Source: Costus lasius
Taxonomy: Eukaryota > Streptophyta > Magnoliopsida > Zingiberales > Costaceae
Direction: 5' to 3'
Assembly: GCA_027563935.2 (NCBI GenBank)
Contig: CM050451.1
Coordinates: 96,995,565-97,059,564, forward strand
Length of the DNA: 64,000 nucleotides
Both the position numbers and the translations under genes were made by a program. The first letter of the stretch is position 1. Each line of letters starts with the position of its first letter. This document shows positions 34,344 to 45,874 of the stretch, piece after piece. A model generated the notes under the pieces. It saw only the letters and a program-made list of their open reading frames with translations, did no database searches and had not been told where the DNA came from.

Positions 34344-36199
34344 TAACAGTGGGGGCTAGCCTAGTTTATAGTATAACTTTTATTTGTATGACACATCTGA
34401 TGGATCACTCATAAGGGATCCTGGCGTATGGTGGGAATTCTATTTTGGGCCATAGCTTTCACTGTTATTAAATTTTAAAATTGGCCTGGGGATTCCCAAT
34501 AGTTAGGCATGAGGTGCTAATGTAGGTATATGGGTATATCAGTGATAGATATACTGGACCGACCTACTGTGAGACTCTGACTTGGTGTCATGACTTAACC
34601 TCACAAGTGACAGGAGATGCATTGATCCCTTGACTTGAGGTCATTGACTCTTCTATATGGTTAGGGGCATGCTTTGATACAACCTAACACCTCACTATAG
34701 TTGGGAGGTCATAACGGTTGTCATTAAGTATGTCACGACCCATATGAGAAGATCAATGGACAGACAAAGGATTTGCCCATTCCTGAGGGAAGCTTGATAT
34801 CCACGGGCCCCTTATGGTTGCATGACTGAAAGTGTATGGCTATACTCAGGTGAAAGCCTGATTTAGTCATGACCATGAGATTGGGTGAAAACAAGTGGTG
34901 ACACACTTGTCCAATCAGATATCAGTTTGGCAAAGAGGCTGTAATGCATTGATACCTTATTGCGATGATGGGAATGTCGATGTCGATATCCATTCTGAAG
35001 ACTTGGGTAGTAGCGATGCACTGCTAGGCGCCACTCATACTTGTGATGACCTTAGTTCATCACTGCCAATGTCAGAGGAACCTATAGGGTCGCACACTTT
35101 CATACTCGAGTTCTCGTATTGATTAGGTAGCCTTATTGATTGAGTTATTGGATAACTAGGATCTATTTGAGAGATTTCATCATCACCAATGGCTTTGATG
35201 AGATAGAAGAAGCTTATTGAAGCCAAACTTTATTTTTGCTAGGTTGACACAAAGTTAACCATGGTTGAGCCACATTTGACTTGGGTTGCATTGGATTAGA
35301 TCCAATGGCTTAATTAACCTGTGTAATGAACTTTGGGCTAGCCCATTATCCAATGGGGGCCTTCTAATAAGTTGTCATGAAGAGATAAGAGGGCATAAGG
35401 GTATAATGGGGAGAAAATCTTCATATATGCGCCTAAGGGGTATAATGGGGTTAAGTGTTGGTGCCTAATGCTTCATTAGGCATTTCTTAGCCACCTATGC
35501 CTCTTCCTTGGAAGGAAAGCTTGCCTCTATGGCAAGGCTTCGGGCGCATATGGGTTGGTGGACTTGTATGGCAAGTCCTAGGCGCATATGGTTGATGGCT
35601 AGGTGTTTATGGTAAAGGCTTGGAGTCTTTCCTTACATCTAACCCTTGCCACCCACTCTCCCATTACCCTAGCTGGATTGTCCTCATAACCATGCACCTA
35701 TATACCTTGTCTTGCTGCCCCTTTCTTTGATAATATTCAAATTACATGCGAGAGCAAGAAGCGGGGCAAAAGCAAAGGTGGTCTTGGTGCATGTCTTCTT
35801 CCTCATAGCCACAAGTCTTCCTCTTTCTTTCCTCTTGGTGCAATAAAAGCAAGAACTTGGCAGCATCATCTCCCTCCTCCTTTCTCTTGGCACTTCATCC
35901 CTTGAAGGTGGCGCAAGTTTTGTAGGAGGCTCGCTAAGGCATGGATCTTCTTCCCAAGGTAAGCACCGGGAGTGGAAGAAGGGAACTCGAGCATTGGCTG
36001 TGTGTGAGACTACAAAGGGTGCACGCTTGGGCGCTTACATTGACATCGCTCCTCTTTGCTCTTAGGTATCTATTCTATCACATCATGTAGACCCCCTCGC
36101 TTGTAACGATCCTCTAGATTTTTGGGACTGACCTGTTTCGGGGATTTGCTTCTGTTGTGTATGTATGTAAAATTTTAAAATCCCTGTGGTTTCCCAACA
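34344..36199 (+). mobile_element. 5' LTR of a family G Ty1/copia element
   Basis: Ends TTCCCAACA at 36199, one base before the priming site. It matches the broken minus-strand LTR at 270-5570. The left end is approximate, because no terminal TG with target duplication could be fixed. It contains many GGCGCATATGG-type words at 35540-35620. Confidence 0.8.
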
Positions 36200-36200
36200 G

Positions 36201-36212
36201 TGGTATCAGAGC
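36201..36212 (+). other. Copia primer binding site
   Basis: TGGTATCAGAGC, the initiator tRNA-Met type. Confidence 0.95.
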
Positions 36213-36744
36213 AACTTGTGAGACTCGAACAATATTCTTAATGCTTTTGTATGCTCAAATGCCATTCAAATTTTCGAAAATTATTGTATGCGCATGTTGT
36301 TTTTCTAAAGTAGAAAAATTGTAGGTTTCTTGTTCCTAACTTCTATTCAAAATCCTTTGGTCTTTTGCTTTCTTCACATGGTGGGATAGACCCATATGTG
36401 GAAGAAATAATTTCTCCTCTCATGGTGGGATAGACCCACTATGTAAGACTTGTTGAGATTATGCAGGGTATGGACTGAGTGATTGCCATAATCTTAGCAA
36501 GTTAAGGATTGCAAGTTGGTAACCTGTATGCCACTTGTAGACTCCTGAGAGAAATAAAGAACCAAAGATTTGCAATAAGAGGTTGAGGAAGAGAGACATG
36601 TTTTGATGAAAAACTAAATTTTAGCTTTTGTGTTTTTCATGAGCATATAGAAAAGCAAGAGAAAAATATCTTGTTTGTGCATTGTGTTGTGGCCATAGTC
36701 AAGCCCCTTGTACGCCTGTGATGTATTTGTGTTAAGCCTGCGTG
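36213..36744 (+). other. Copia leader, part 1
   Basis: Non-coding. It has two copies of CATGGTGGGATAGACCCA (about 36378 and 36421). It continues after the hAT insertion at 37942 to about 38150; no gag is reached before the element ends. Confidence 0.6.
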
Positions 36745-37933
36745 TAGGGCTGTCCATTCGGTTTGACCCGAACCGAACCGAACCGGTTTGGGTCAAACCG
36801 ATTTTTTTTTATATGTATAAAAAAAACCGAAGCCGAACCGAACCGTATTATGTAAAAACCGAAAATGAACCGAACCGAATCTTTCGGTTCAGTTCGATTC
36901 AAACTGAAAAAAAAAACCGAATTTAGAATAAATAATCATGGAAACGTGCAGTGGGTGGGAGGCGTAAGAAGCGTGTTGCGTTGCGTTAGCCGGAAGAAAA
37001 TTCTGGTCGAAGATCTTTGCCCAAGGTAGGTTAGGGGAAACCGGGGTCGCCTTGACACTATAGTGGCAGCCGAGGGCAGTCACAACGGCGCCAAGATCGC
37101 TCGTTCGACTCGACGGCTAAGAACTTCGGACGTGCTGCAGCAGTAGGTGAAAGCGACCGCACCAGATCCCACGCGCACTTGAGCTTCTCGGCGATCTGGC
37201 TGCCGTCGGAGGAGGAGAGGTGGATGGCGAATCAGAGATTGAGGCGCTTCGATGGCTCGGCAGAAGGGACGATGGCAGGGGTACGACGACGAGTGCCGCT
37301 GGCAATGGCGGAAGGGAGTAAGGGACGATGGCGGAGAGATGGCGACGAGAATCTGAAGCGACAGAGCTTGATATTTTTTCTTCAGAGAAGCAGGCTTGGG
37401 CACAAGTCACATAGCATTAGTTGTGTGAGAGCATTTAATGCAAATGCGTGAGACGTCAGCCATCGTTTTGATAAATATGTATTTTTTATGTGTATGCTTG
37501 AGAGCCTTTAATGCAAATGCGTGACAGCTTGAGACATTTTGATAATTATATAATTTTTTTATATGTATGCGTGAGAGTATATGCTATAGTAATTAAAGAT
37601 TTTGTGACTTTTGTCAGAGCATTAATGCAAATGCATGAGTGAGACGTTTGTATAATAACGAAAAATTTGAAATTGAAAGATTTGATCAAATTATATATGA
37701 TTCGGTGCAATTAATGCACCAATAGCCGAATCCTGCATTCGTTCACACGCTATTTCGGGTCGGTTCGGGTTTAAATAAATTTTTTTATCAAAATCGAAAT
37801 CGACCCGATGGAAAATTAAATTTTCATAACCCGAACCGAACCCGATTTATGTTGTGTCAACCCGAACCGAACCGACAAAATCGGTTCGGTTCGATTCGGT
37901 TTGTCGGTTTAACCCGACTAATGGACAGCCCTA
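36745..37933. mobile_element. Non-autonomous hAT element, TSD CCTGCGTG
   Basis: The terminal inverted repeat TAGGGCTGTCCATT is matched by AATGGACAGCCCTA at the right end. An exact 8 bp duplication, CCTGCGTG, flanks it at 36737-36744 and 37934-37941. Terminal sequence and 8 bp duplication are diagnostic of hAT. Both ends carry dense AACCGA / TCGGTT subterminal repeats, the kind of place where hAT transposase binds. No transposase frame exists. The middle (about 37000-37400) is GC-rich and unlike the AT-rich ends, with open but unrecognised frames, so it may be captured host sequence. Confidence 0.93.
37425..37645. repeat. Degenerate repeats inside the hAT element
   Basis: Three copies of a GAGAGC.TTTAATGCAAATGCGTGAG-like segment at about 37429, 37500 and 37617, followed in two cases by TTTTGATAA and ATGTGTATGC words. 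Confidence 0.6.
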
Positions 37934-37941
37934 CCTGCGTG

Positions 37942-38150
37942 TTTTTTCTTTTTCAATTGCACGAAGAAGATTAAGTGGCGCATCCTTCATGAAGTCTTGG
38001 CATTGGCACAACTCTTGATGGCGCATCATGCAAGGTGGTGCTTGTTTGGGTTTAACTAAACCATGGGGTTTGAGTGCAACCCCTCTTGGAGCATGCATGG
38101 TGGCACATCTTGGTTGGTGGCGCAAAGAGCAAGGCATTGGAAAATCGCTG
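37942..38150 (+). other. Copia leader, part 2
   Basis: Continues the leader with several TGGCGCA words. The copia similarity ends near 38150 without a gag frame. Confidence 0.45.
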
Positions 38151-39290
38151 TGACACAAACAACAAAGATCAACGAAGGAGATTAATCAACAAAGATTCTC
38201 TTTCAATCAGTCGAAGAGAGAATCCTGAGATGGGCGGGTTCGGATTGTCTGAACGAAGAACACAAAATCCATAAAAAATACAGAATCAGATGTACATAAG
38301 AAAATTACCTAAATTGATCCTCACTGTCTCAGCAAGAAGGAAAGGATATCTGTGATTATCATTGGGCCTTTGATCAGATTGCAGGGTTCGTGTCCACTTC
38401 CTAATCGGTCCCTCAGCAACTCTCAACACACCTCTTTCTTCCGCCATCCACATTCCACATAAGGTTAATTGGTGTGAAATCTCAGACAGTCGCTGGCTAA
38501 GAGCCCGATTGAAGTAACACCTCTTTGCAAATATTTGATGCCATCTCCTCTATCGCCCCAACGGAAGGGCCATTGACAAGCGTCGCCTCCCTTTGAAACG
38601 CATCGTCTACACCATTCCACCTCCACTCAGGCGCCTCTTCCGCCTATACTCAGCAAGGCCGCCGCTTTTCCTCTTTGCTGGCTTCCTTCCTGTGTCTCAA
38701 CTAGAATCAAATTTGCAGACGCCTCCGCCTGCAGCATGCTCATCCTCTTCCCCGAAGTCTTTATCAACAAGCAAACTCCTCTCGCTAGCTGTTTCCTTAC
38801 CTCCATCGACGCCATCTCCTCAACAACCACCGAACTTGCTGCTACTTAACACAGAGGGCCGCCATCGCTGGATTCATCCCTTCAGCGCCTCACTTTTGCT
38901 TCCCTTTGAGACCCAAATTGTTACAGCGATCTCCAGGGAGCAGCTCGTGGTCACCTTCACCGGAGCTTAGCAATGCCGCTGCTTCTCCTCCCTGCTAATT
39001 TCGCTCCTACGCCTCAATCGGAAGCAACTTATGGTCGCCTATCGCCTCGTCGTTATCGGGAATTCACATGAGTCAAAGAACTTTACTCTTTGACTTAGGA
39101 AATAATAAAAAAATAAAATAAAAAGAAAATAAATAAATAAATATGTGTGATAAAACGAGATGATATTAACAACCATGGCTGATTTAGTCTGCTTGCTAAA
39201 TGATTTGGACTTAACTCAAGTCGCTAAATGTTGACTCCAAAAGAAAATTTTTAAAACATTCTCAATAATAATAAATACTTAAAAGCCTTT
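38151..39290. other. Unrecognised segment, GC-rich in the middle
   Basis: Holds an open frame of 125 codons (38593-38970, plus) that is rich in Ser, Pro and Leu and matches no family I know. The even composition suggests low-complexity, former host sequence rather than a gene. From 39080 the sequence is AT-rich. Confidence 0.3.
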
Positions 39291-39292
39291 TA

Positions 39293-40680
39293 CCATCGTG
39301 GTGAAATATTATTTGGGAGGTACGTCGACGTTTATCGTCAGGGAATAACTCCACAATATGATATTTCGTTCATCAAAGCTAAGGTATTTTTTTCAAATTT
39401 AAATATCCTACACTCTACAAGACCGGATATTTTCCAAATTGAATTATCCAACACACAACAAGCCCGGGTAATTTTCCAAATTTAAATTATTCAACAAGCT
39501 GTGAGGCCAAGTAATTTTCTCAAATTTAAATATTTAATATGCCGCAAGGCCTGATATTTTATCCAACAAGCCGCAAGGCTGGGTAACTTTCTCAAATTTA
39601 AATATCCAACATGCTGCAAGGTCGGATATTTTCCAAATTCAAATTATCCAACATGGCGTGAGGCCGGGTAATTTTTCAAATTTAAATATCCAACATGCTG
39701 CAAGGCCAGATATTTTCCAAATCAAATTATCCAACACACCGTAAGGCCAGATAATTTTCCAAATTGAAATATCCAATACATCGCAAGGCTGAATATTTTC
39801 CAAATTCAAATTATCTAACATGCTGCAAGGCCGGATTTTTCTTCTTCTTGAAAGGCCGGATATTTTTTCAAATTCAAATTATCCAACATGCCACGAGGCC
39901 GGGTAATTTTTCAAATTCAAATTATCCAACATGCCACGAGGCCGGGTAATTTTTCAAATTTAAATATCCAACATGCTGCAAGGCCAGATATTTTCCAAAT
40001 CAAATTATCCAACACACCGTAAGGCCAGATAATTTTCCAAATTGAAATATCCAATACATCGCAAGGCTGAATATTTTCCAAATTCAAATTATCTAACATG
40101 CTGCGAGGCCGGATTTTTCTTCTTCTTGAAAGGCCGGATATTTTTTCAAATTCAAATTATCCAACATGCCACGAGGTCGGGTAATTTTTCAAATGCTTTA
40201 ATGCATCACAATAAAATATTGTTTGGGAGGTGCGTACATCGAAATCTACCATCGGGGCGTAACTCCTCAATATGACATAGCACCGCCAAGGCCAGATATC
40301 CTCAAAATTCAAATATCTAATAAGCCATTGCAAGACCAAACATTTGACAAATATAAGTTGTCGAAATTGATAAAGGCTCTTTTCTTTCATCACATATGTA
40401 TCATGTCAAATCATGTATTTTCATAATTTTTATGAATAATATTGTTTTGTCTTTTATTTTATTTAATAGTATAGATCTCTTAATCAAAGGTGTCCTGACT
40501 TCAGGGGTAATTAACAATGAGTGCTTGGGCTCATTGGAAGCTAGAACCCATTAAATAAAAAATCTTATTTATCATAAGATGAATTTGAAAATGGTTATAT
40601 TATATTTTTAATATAATACCTTTTCACCCCACCTCTTTGTGTTTATTCATTTTTGTTGCCTAGATAGTTTGTCAACCTAC
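39293..40680 (+). mobile_element. Repeat element with 42-bp array (family K)
   Basis: Left and right of the array are related blocks, GAAATATTATTTGGGAGG at 39304 and AAAATATTGTTTGGGAGG at 40214. The part from 40200 to 40650 matches the reverse complement of 53127-53460, including GGGGTAATTAACAATGAGTG. The two copies suggest a dispersed family, possibly an LTR. The 53 kb copy has no array. Exact ends were not found. Confidence 0.55.
39405..40195 (+). repeat. Tandem array of 42-bp alternating hairpin units
   Basis: About 18 units of roughly 42 bases. Two kinds tend to alternate. One has arms AAATATCC and GGATATTT, the other AAATTATCC and GG(G/A)TAATTT, around a 15-17-base loop containing ACATGCNGCAAGG. 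Where one arm changes the other tends to change with it. A larger unit of 278 bases is duplicated: 39639-39916 is repeated at 39917-40194. Confidence 0.9.
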
Positions 40681-40689
40681 TTTTCTCAA

Positions 40690-41160
40690 TATTAAATTCA
40701 ATTTAAAATCCCCAAGATCAGTTAGAACTAAAGAAATTAGCATTGAAGGCATTAAGAAAGGAAACCATTGTTTTGGATTTTCACAAAGCATCACAGATGA
40801 CCTCATATATTAGTCCTACTGGCTTAAGTTTCATCTCACCCTTACATATATCCAAAAATTATCTCAAGAGCAATGTATTATAAATGTAAACATGTATAAA
40901 AGGAACACGTGTTTAATGGAAAAATCAGCCATCAAATTCAGGATCTCTGTGTTTTATCACTTGTATATGAAGTGCCCCCAACAATTTCACTAATTATGAG
41001 ATTAAGGATATGAAAGGAGAGCAACGGGCTAAGATGACGTTAAAAGGACACCATAAAAAAAAGGGAAAGAGCAAAGACAAAAAAAAAAGACCGAGAGGTA
41101 TAAAAGAGTTGGATAGTGTTCTATTTATTATTATTATTTTATGATTCATAGATAATGAGG
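40690..41160. other. No recognised feature
   Basis: AT-rich sequence without frames, LTR ends or repeats that I can identify. Confidence 0.5.
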
Positions 41161-41229
41161 GCCTGCTACTTGCACCATGCGTTCCTCTCTTTTTTATGAA
41201 TTTATGTTTAGTAGATAACATGAAGTAGC

Positions 41230-41610
41230 ACATTCATCCGCTTCTCATGTGAATTCTCCTTTTTATGGATTTTCATAGTAAATATGGATATGCTACTAGT
41301 GTCACCCTTCTCATGTGAATTCTCCTCGTTATGAATATTTTTATAGGAAATTAGGATGTGCTACTTGTATCTATATCATGTGAATTCTCCTCATTATGAA
41401 TATTTCTATAGGAAATATGGATGTACTAGTTGCATCCACATGCTCTCAGTGAATTCGTCTTCTTGTGATTTTTTTACTTTAGGAACTATAGATGAACTAC
41501 TTACATCCACACAATTTTCATATGAATTCCCCTTGTTTATGTAACATGGACGCACTAATTGCATCCATGTGTGAAATTTTTTAAAGAAGCATGAAAGTGT
41601 TAACTGCATA
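41230..41610. repeat. Minisatellite with GTGAATTC units
   Basis: Five to six degenerate units of about 65-75 bases, each with CATGTGAATTC, a TTATGAATATTT-like part, GGATG.. and CTACTTGCATCCA. The last unit, with AAGAAGCATGAAAGTGTTAACTGCAT, is also found at 60640-60760. Confidence 0.75.
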
Positions 41611-41639
41611 AAAGACCCAAACCCAGTCAATTAGGGCTT

Positions 41640-42121
41640 GGATTTGTTTATTTATAGATTACGGTGCTTCTAGATTGAAAACTTCTAAAAACAGGTATGG
41701 TCGTGATCTCTACCTTAATTTTAGTGGTGTTGATAAAGTCGTGACCTGCCATGAGTTTCATGGCCTTGACTATGATCTTTACTAGCTTTAAATTATTATG
41801 TCATAAAGGAAGTGACTGTTTTCATGACCTTTTTAGTATGATTACCATTATAGGTATGGTTGTGATCTTTTTGAAAGCTCTGCTTTACTTGAAATTTGAG
41901 GCTCGACTTTGTCTCATCACATAGAGTTGTGTCATGACTTCAATTTCTTAAAATATATCAATTTTGGGCTCTTTTTATCTAAATTGTACAAACACAAGGA
42001 AAACTGTAAATTTTGAACAAATAAAGATATTTAAGATAAAAATAATATAAAATTGATAATTTATTATTTAAATTAAAGATAATAAGCACTAAATAGCTTA
42101 TATAAATATAAGTCTTATCAC
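41640..42121 (-). repeat. Degenerate gypsy LTR end
   Basis: Words such as GTCGTGACCTGCCATGAG and an end CTTATCA at 42121 resemble LTRs of the C/F type, but similarity is low. Confidence 0.35.
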
Positions 42122-42344
42122 CCATCATAACTGAGAAGGCTCATGAAGAAGTATGAATATTTGAAGCCTCAAATTGGAAAGTAAACTCTATTGATTTGAA
42201 AAATTATGGAATTCTTGTTCAAGGAGCATAATGTTGCCAAATGGAAAATTTTCTAATACCTCCAACTTGGGGTATAAGGAACCAAATGAAGAAGTATATA
42301 AATCAATAGAAAGGACAATGACCTACACTAGTCAATTTCATTTG
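42122..42344 (+). pseudogene. Possible Tat-like gag-pol relic, left of element A
   Basis: This is the left half of the sequence into which element A inserted. The right half (52878 onwards) is clear Tat-like pol, so this part is probably pol upstream of it. The frame is broken and on its own unrecognisable. Confidence 0.4.
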
Positions 42345-42349
42345 CATAC

Positions 42350-43992
42350 TGTTGTGTCTGCAAGTGCACGGATACTCGAAGTAATAATTAAGATATCGAA
42401 TCACAGAGACCTCGTTTATCAAGTACCGAATAATCAATTTCTAACTAGCTAGGTAGTCGGAAATATGACAACAAATTATCGAAAGCTACACGAAAATATC
42501 AGAGAGAGAAACTAGGACTAGGGTTTCATCCACCTTAATTTCAATGACTAGATATGAAATACATGTTAGTCAGTCTAATTTTATTATGATAAAGATATAA
42601 TTTACTTCATAAAGAAATCATCTCACTATCGTGTAGATAATTTATAAAGAACTAATCCTCACTCTCATGCAGGATTTATTCAATGTTAAATATAAGTAAA
42701 TCATTGACAAAGAAATCAAGGATCACTTTCGTACATCCGAATTCTAAGTCAATCATCTCAAGTGAAAACTACATACTTTCATACTATAGTTTTCACAGGT
42801 TCTGCTTAAGGTTCTCGAACAATCAAATACTTAATTTCTTTCAGTATTATCATGTTTATTTCAGTAACTCAATCCTTAGATCAGATTATCAACATGGCAA
42901 TAAACTTCTAAAACCTAGAAATAAGAACAAACCTAATTTCTTACAATGAGTTCCTAAATCATGATTCTAGGGTTCCAAGTTCTCACAAGTCACCTTTCAG
43001 TTCATTTCGCAAAAACTCTAAAACATGCAGACAAAATGAATCTATGGAGAATTAAAGGCAACAATCACATAAGCAGAATTATCATATTAAAATTGTACTG
43101 ACGAAATAAAAGTCATCTAATCATAATAAATTAAAGGGAATTACTCCTCCATGTCCCAAAAGATGTCTAAGCTAGCATGGTAGAAGAATTACAATAATCC
43201 ATAGTATCAGGATCAGAAATCAAAGAAAAAGGAGAAGAGCAAATAACAGCACGGCTGTAATGAAAATTACAGCCGTAATTTATGCTATGAACAGTGCTGG
43301 TGAAGATCCTTTTGTTGATTTCTCCTCTGATCGATCTCCTTTTGCTCTGAAACTTCGAGGGTATATTCTCCTCCCCCAGGCGAAACTTCCCCTCAAGTAT
43401 CACGACCGGAGATGCACTGTAAACTTCGCGGTAGTGAAAACTAGGGCGATGGCAAGAATCACGATTTCTCTCTGAATCGTGGATCAAAATTGGGGCTTTT
43501 GTGTGATAATGCACTCCTCCGTCTGACGAGTCTTTCACTTTCATTTTTTGTACAAAAAGAGACCCAAAATACGGCCTGTGAAATCCATTACGGCAGGGCC
43601 GTGATTTCTTCAAAACTTTCTATACAAACAGAGACCCAAAATAGGCAGTGCTCAGAAATTACGGCAGTACCGTGGTTTATTCTGTAGGTGCAGTGAAACC
43701 ACGGTATCGTAATTTGGATTACGGTCCTACCGTATTTTGGTCTAAAGCTCTGATCCTCATGAAATTTGACATGCAATTTTCTCTTGATGGTGGGAATTCA
43801 TCTATGCTTCTGAATTTGCTTGAAAACATCTCAAAATAGTGCCTTTTTACCTGAAAATAATCAAAAATCAGAAAAAGTGTAGATTCTGCAATATTTGATA
43901 AATAAGGCATAAAAATAAGCAAAACAGTATGAATATGACACAAAAAGAGCTATGAAATGGCACAAAATATACTATAAATTTTGGTGTCATCA
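42350..43992 (-). repeat. 3' LTR of element A
   Basis: 1643 bases, TGTTGTGTCTG to GTGTCATCA on the plus strand. It lacks about 280 bases present in the other LTR, in the ACGGC palindrome block (near 43535). Confidence 0.93.
42615..42643 (-). other. Tetraloop hairpin in 3' LTR of A
   Basis: Minus-strand arms AAATTATCT and AGATGATTT pair over nine positions (one G-U) around ACAC-GATA-GTG. The copy in the other LTR is at 51211-51239. Confidence 0.7.
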
Positions 43993-45874
43993 AATACATA
44001 AGGCTCAAACTTTGCTTGTCCTCAAGCAAAATAAAAAATTAATCAAAGGAAAAAAACTTTCTTATGAAGAATAAATTTCTAAAATACAATCACCAATGAA
44101 AAATTTCACCAATTGTTTCATAAAATTTTAAACAGACATATCATCCTCTGAATTCAATTCCCAAGATCTACAACTTAATCAAATCAAACTTTGCAACTTG
44201 TATAATAAATAGAGTTTCAATCTCAAGATTTCATTCAGTTTTCAGTTCAAAACTAACATACTTTTGTTTACAGGAGTAGGATTGCCAAGATCTTTTTCCA
44301 CTCAGAAAATTTTTTTAGTTCCTCCCTTTTATGCATCGTTCACATTCTCAAATTCGATTACCACCTTTTTTCTGGTGACGAAATTAGAGTACATTGATCA
44401 CATGATCAATGTAATAGAACTCATATCTCTTAAGTAGGAAGAATCTTACACAAGATAGCGGAGTTAATGTAAAAAGATTACTCTCCAAGGTGTGCTCTTT
44501 TTCTTTTGGACTTCAACTCTTATCTTAGGTACCACCACAAATCAACATGGTGCCAAGACGAGGAGTCAATCTCTTGAAAAAAAAATTTCTCTCAATTTTT
44601 TTATTTTGACTTCAACCCATGTCTTTGGTACCACTTCCAATTTTGCGCAGTGCCAACTTAGGGAGTCATCACTCTCATTATTTGGATCAAGGAATCTTTC
44701 TTCCCAACAAATAGTAAATATTATAAACATCAACTAAATTAATCAATCAATATCAATTCAAATATCATACTCATATACTGATTTTATCTAAAGATGTAGC
44801 TTCACTTTTCAAACCAAATTCATCAAATAATATGTCCACCCAAAATTTAATTTATCAATCAATGAAAAACTCCATCAGGCAGATATATATTAGAGAAATA
44901 AATTTAACATAAAAGGTCAGTCCTAATCACAGGCATAAACACATTCATCAACAAGAAAATCATTTCATCAACAAAAATTTCTCCAAAAATAAACTAGGCC
45001 ACAAAATAAGAATAGCATATACTCATTCAGAATAAAAGTCATAAAAGTCATCATGCATTAGTGTGCACCTCCACAAGGTGCTCAATATCAAAATATCATC
45101 AATCATTATACAACCAGATCGAAGTCAGTATCAATAAAGTAAAATCAAGGCAGGGTAGCGGTGGCGGACACAAAAAGTTTGGAAGAAACATCCTTCCCTA
45201 TAAAACATGAGACATCAAAAAGATAAAGAAAATGAAATATAAAGAAGTAAGGAAAGAGATTCTCACAAAACTTTACTCATAAGCATCGGATCCAATCTCT
45301 TTTGTGTCCTCGAGGGTAGATTAGTTGGAGCAGGAATAGGTGAAAACACAGATGAGAAATTCTAAAAACGTATGTGGAATCGCATACACGAAGGAAATTA
45401 CGGCCGTACATCAAAATAGTATAGTAGTGCTGAATTTTTTTTTCTTTTTTTGAAAATTGGCCAAAAATACGAAACCGTAAAAATTATTATGGTAGTGCCA
45501 TATTTTTCACAAATATCTTCAGAACTCTCGGGTAGGAAAACTGCTCAAATTACGGTACTGTGAAAATGGTTACGGCACCGCCGTAAAAGCGATAAAACTC
45601 TCGGGAAGATTTTGAAGCAAAAATATGGCACGTGAAAATGATTACGGCAGTGCCGTAATGGCGTCAAAACTTTCTGGTCGAAAACATACCCAAAATACGG
45701 CACCATAATTTGCATTACGGTGGTGCCATAATTTGCACCAAAATCGATTTTACCTACAAAAAGAAAAGAAAATTTAGTTCTAAGGTAAAAATAAAAATAA
45801 AAATAAAGTAAAAGGGAATGAACTAAAGTAAGAGTGTTTGGGTTGCCTCCCAAGAAGCGCTAATTTAAAGGTCA
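43993..45874 (-). other. Non-coding 3' internal region of element A
   Basis: In sense order it holds the post-stop motif (45840-45888), a block of ACGGC/GCCGT palindromes (45390-45740), two copies of the structured motif (44608-44667, 44509-44567) and the hairpin TTGCTTGTCCTCAAGCAA at 44012-44029, 19 bases from the LTR. Athila elements often have env here; no such frame is seen. Confidence 0.75.
44509..44667 (-). other. Two copies of the structured motif in A
   Basis: 44509-44567 has inner arms GGTACCA/TGGTGCC; 44608-44667 has GGTACCACT/AGTGCC. The arms differ between the copies but still pair. Confidence 0.75.

Noticed and set aside
34895..35122. 75-codon frame in the family G copia LTR as a gene
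   Set aside because: Inside an LTR, no homology, broken in the other copy of the LTR.
37080..37451. Open frames on both strands in the hAT element as a possible transposase or host gene
   Set aside because: They overlap in several frames, are Ser/Pro/Arg-rich and contain no hAT dimerisation or catalytic motif; open frames are expected in GC-rich sequence.
38593..38970. 125-codon plus-strand frame as a gene
   Set aside because: Low-complexity Pro/Ser/Leu composition, no domain, no support from flanks.
39639..40099. Two identical 60-codon minus-strand frames as a repeated small protein
   Set aside because: They are the shadow of the 278-base duplication in the tandem array; the amino-acid repetition follows the 42-bp unit.
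39405..40195. Tandem array as a CRISPR-like array
   Set aside because: Units are direct tandem copies with no unique spacers, in a plant genome.
45545..45853. 102-codon frame after integrase of element A as env
   Set aside because: It runs through the ACGGC palindrome block, has no signal peptide plus transmembrane layout expected of env-like proteins, and has Tyr/Phe runs from simple sequence.
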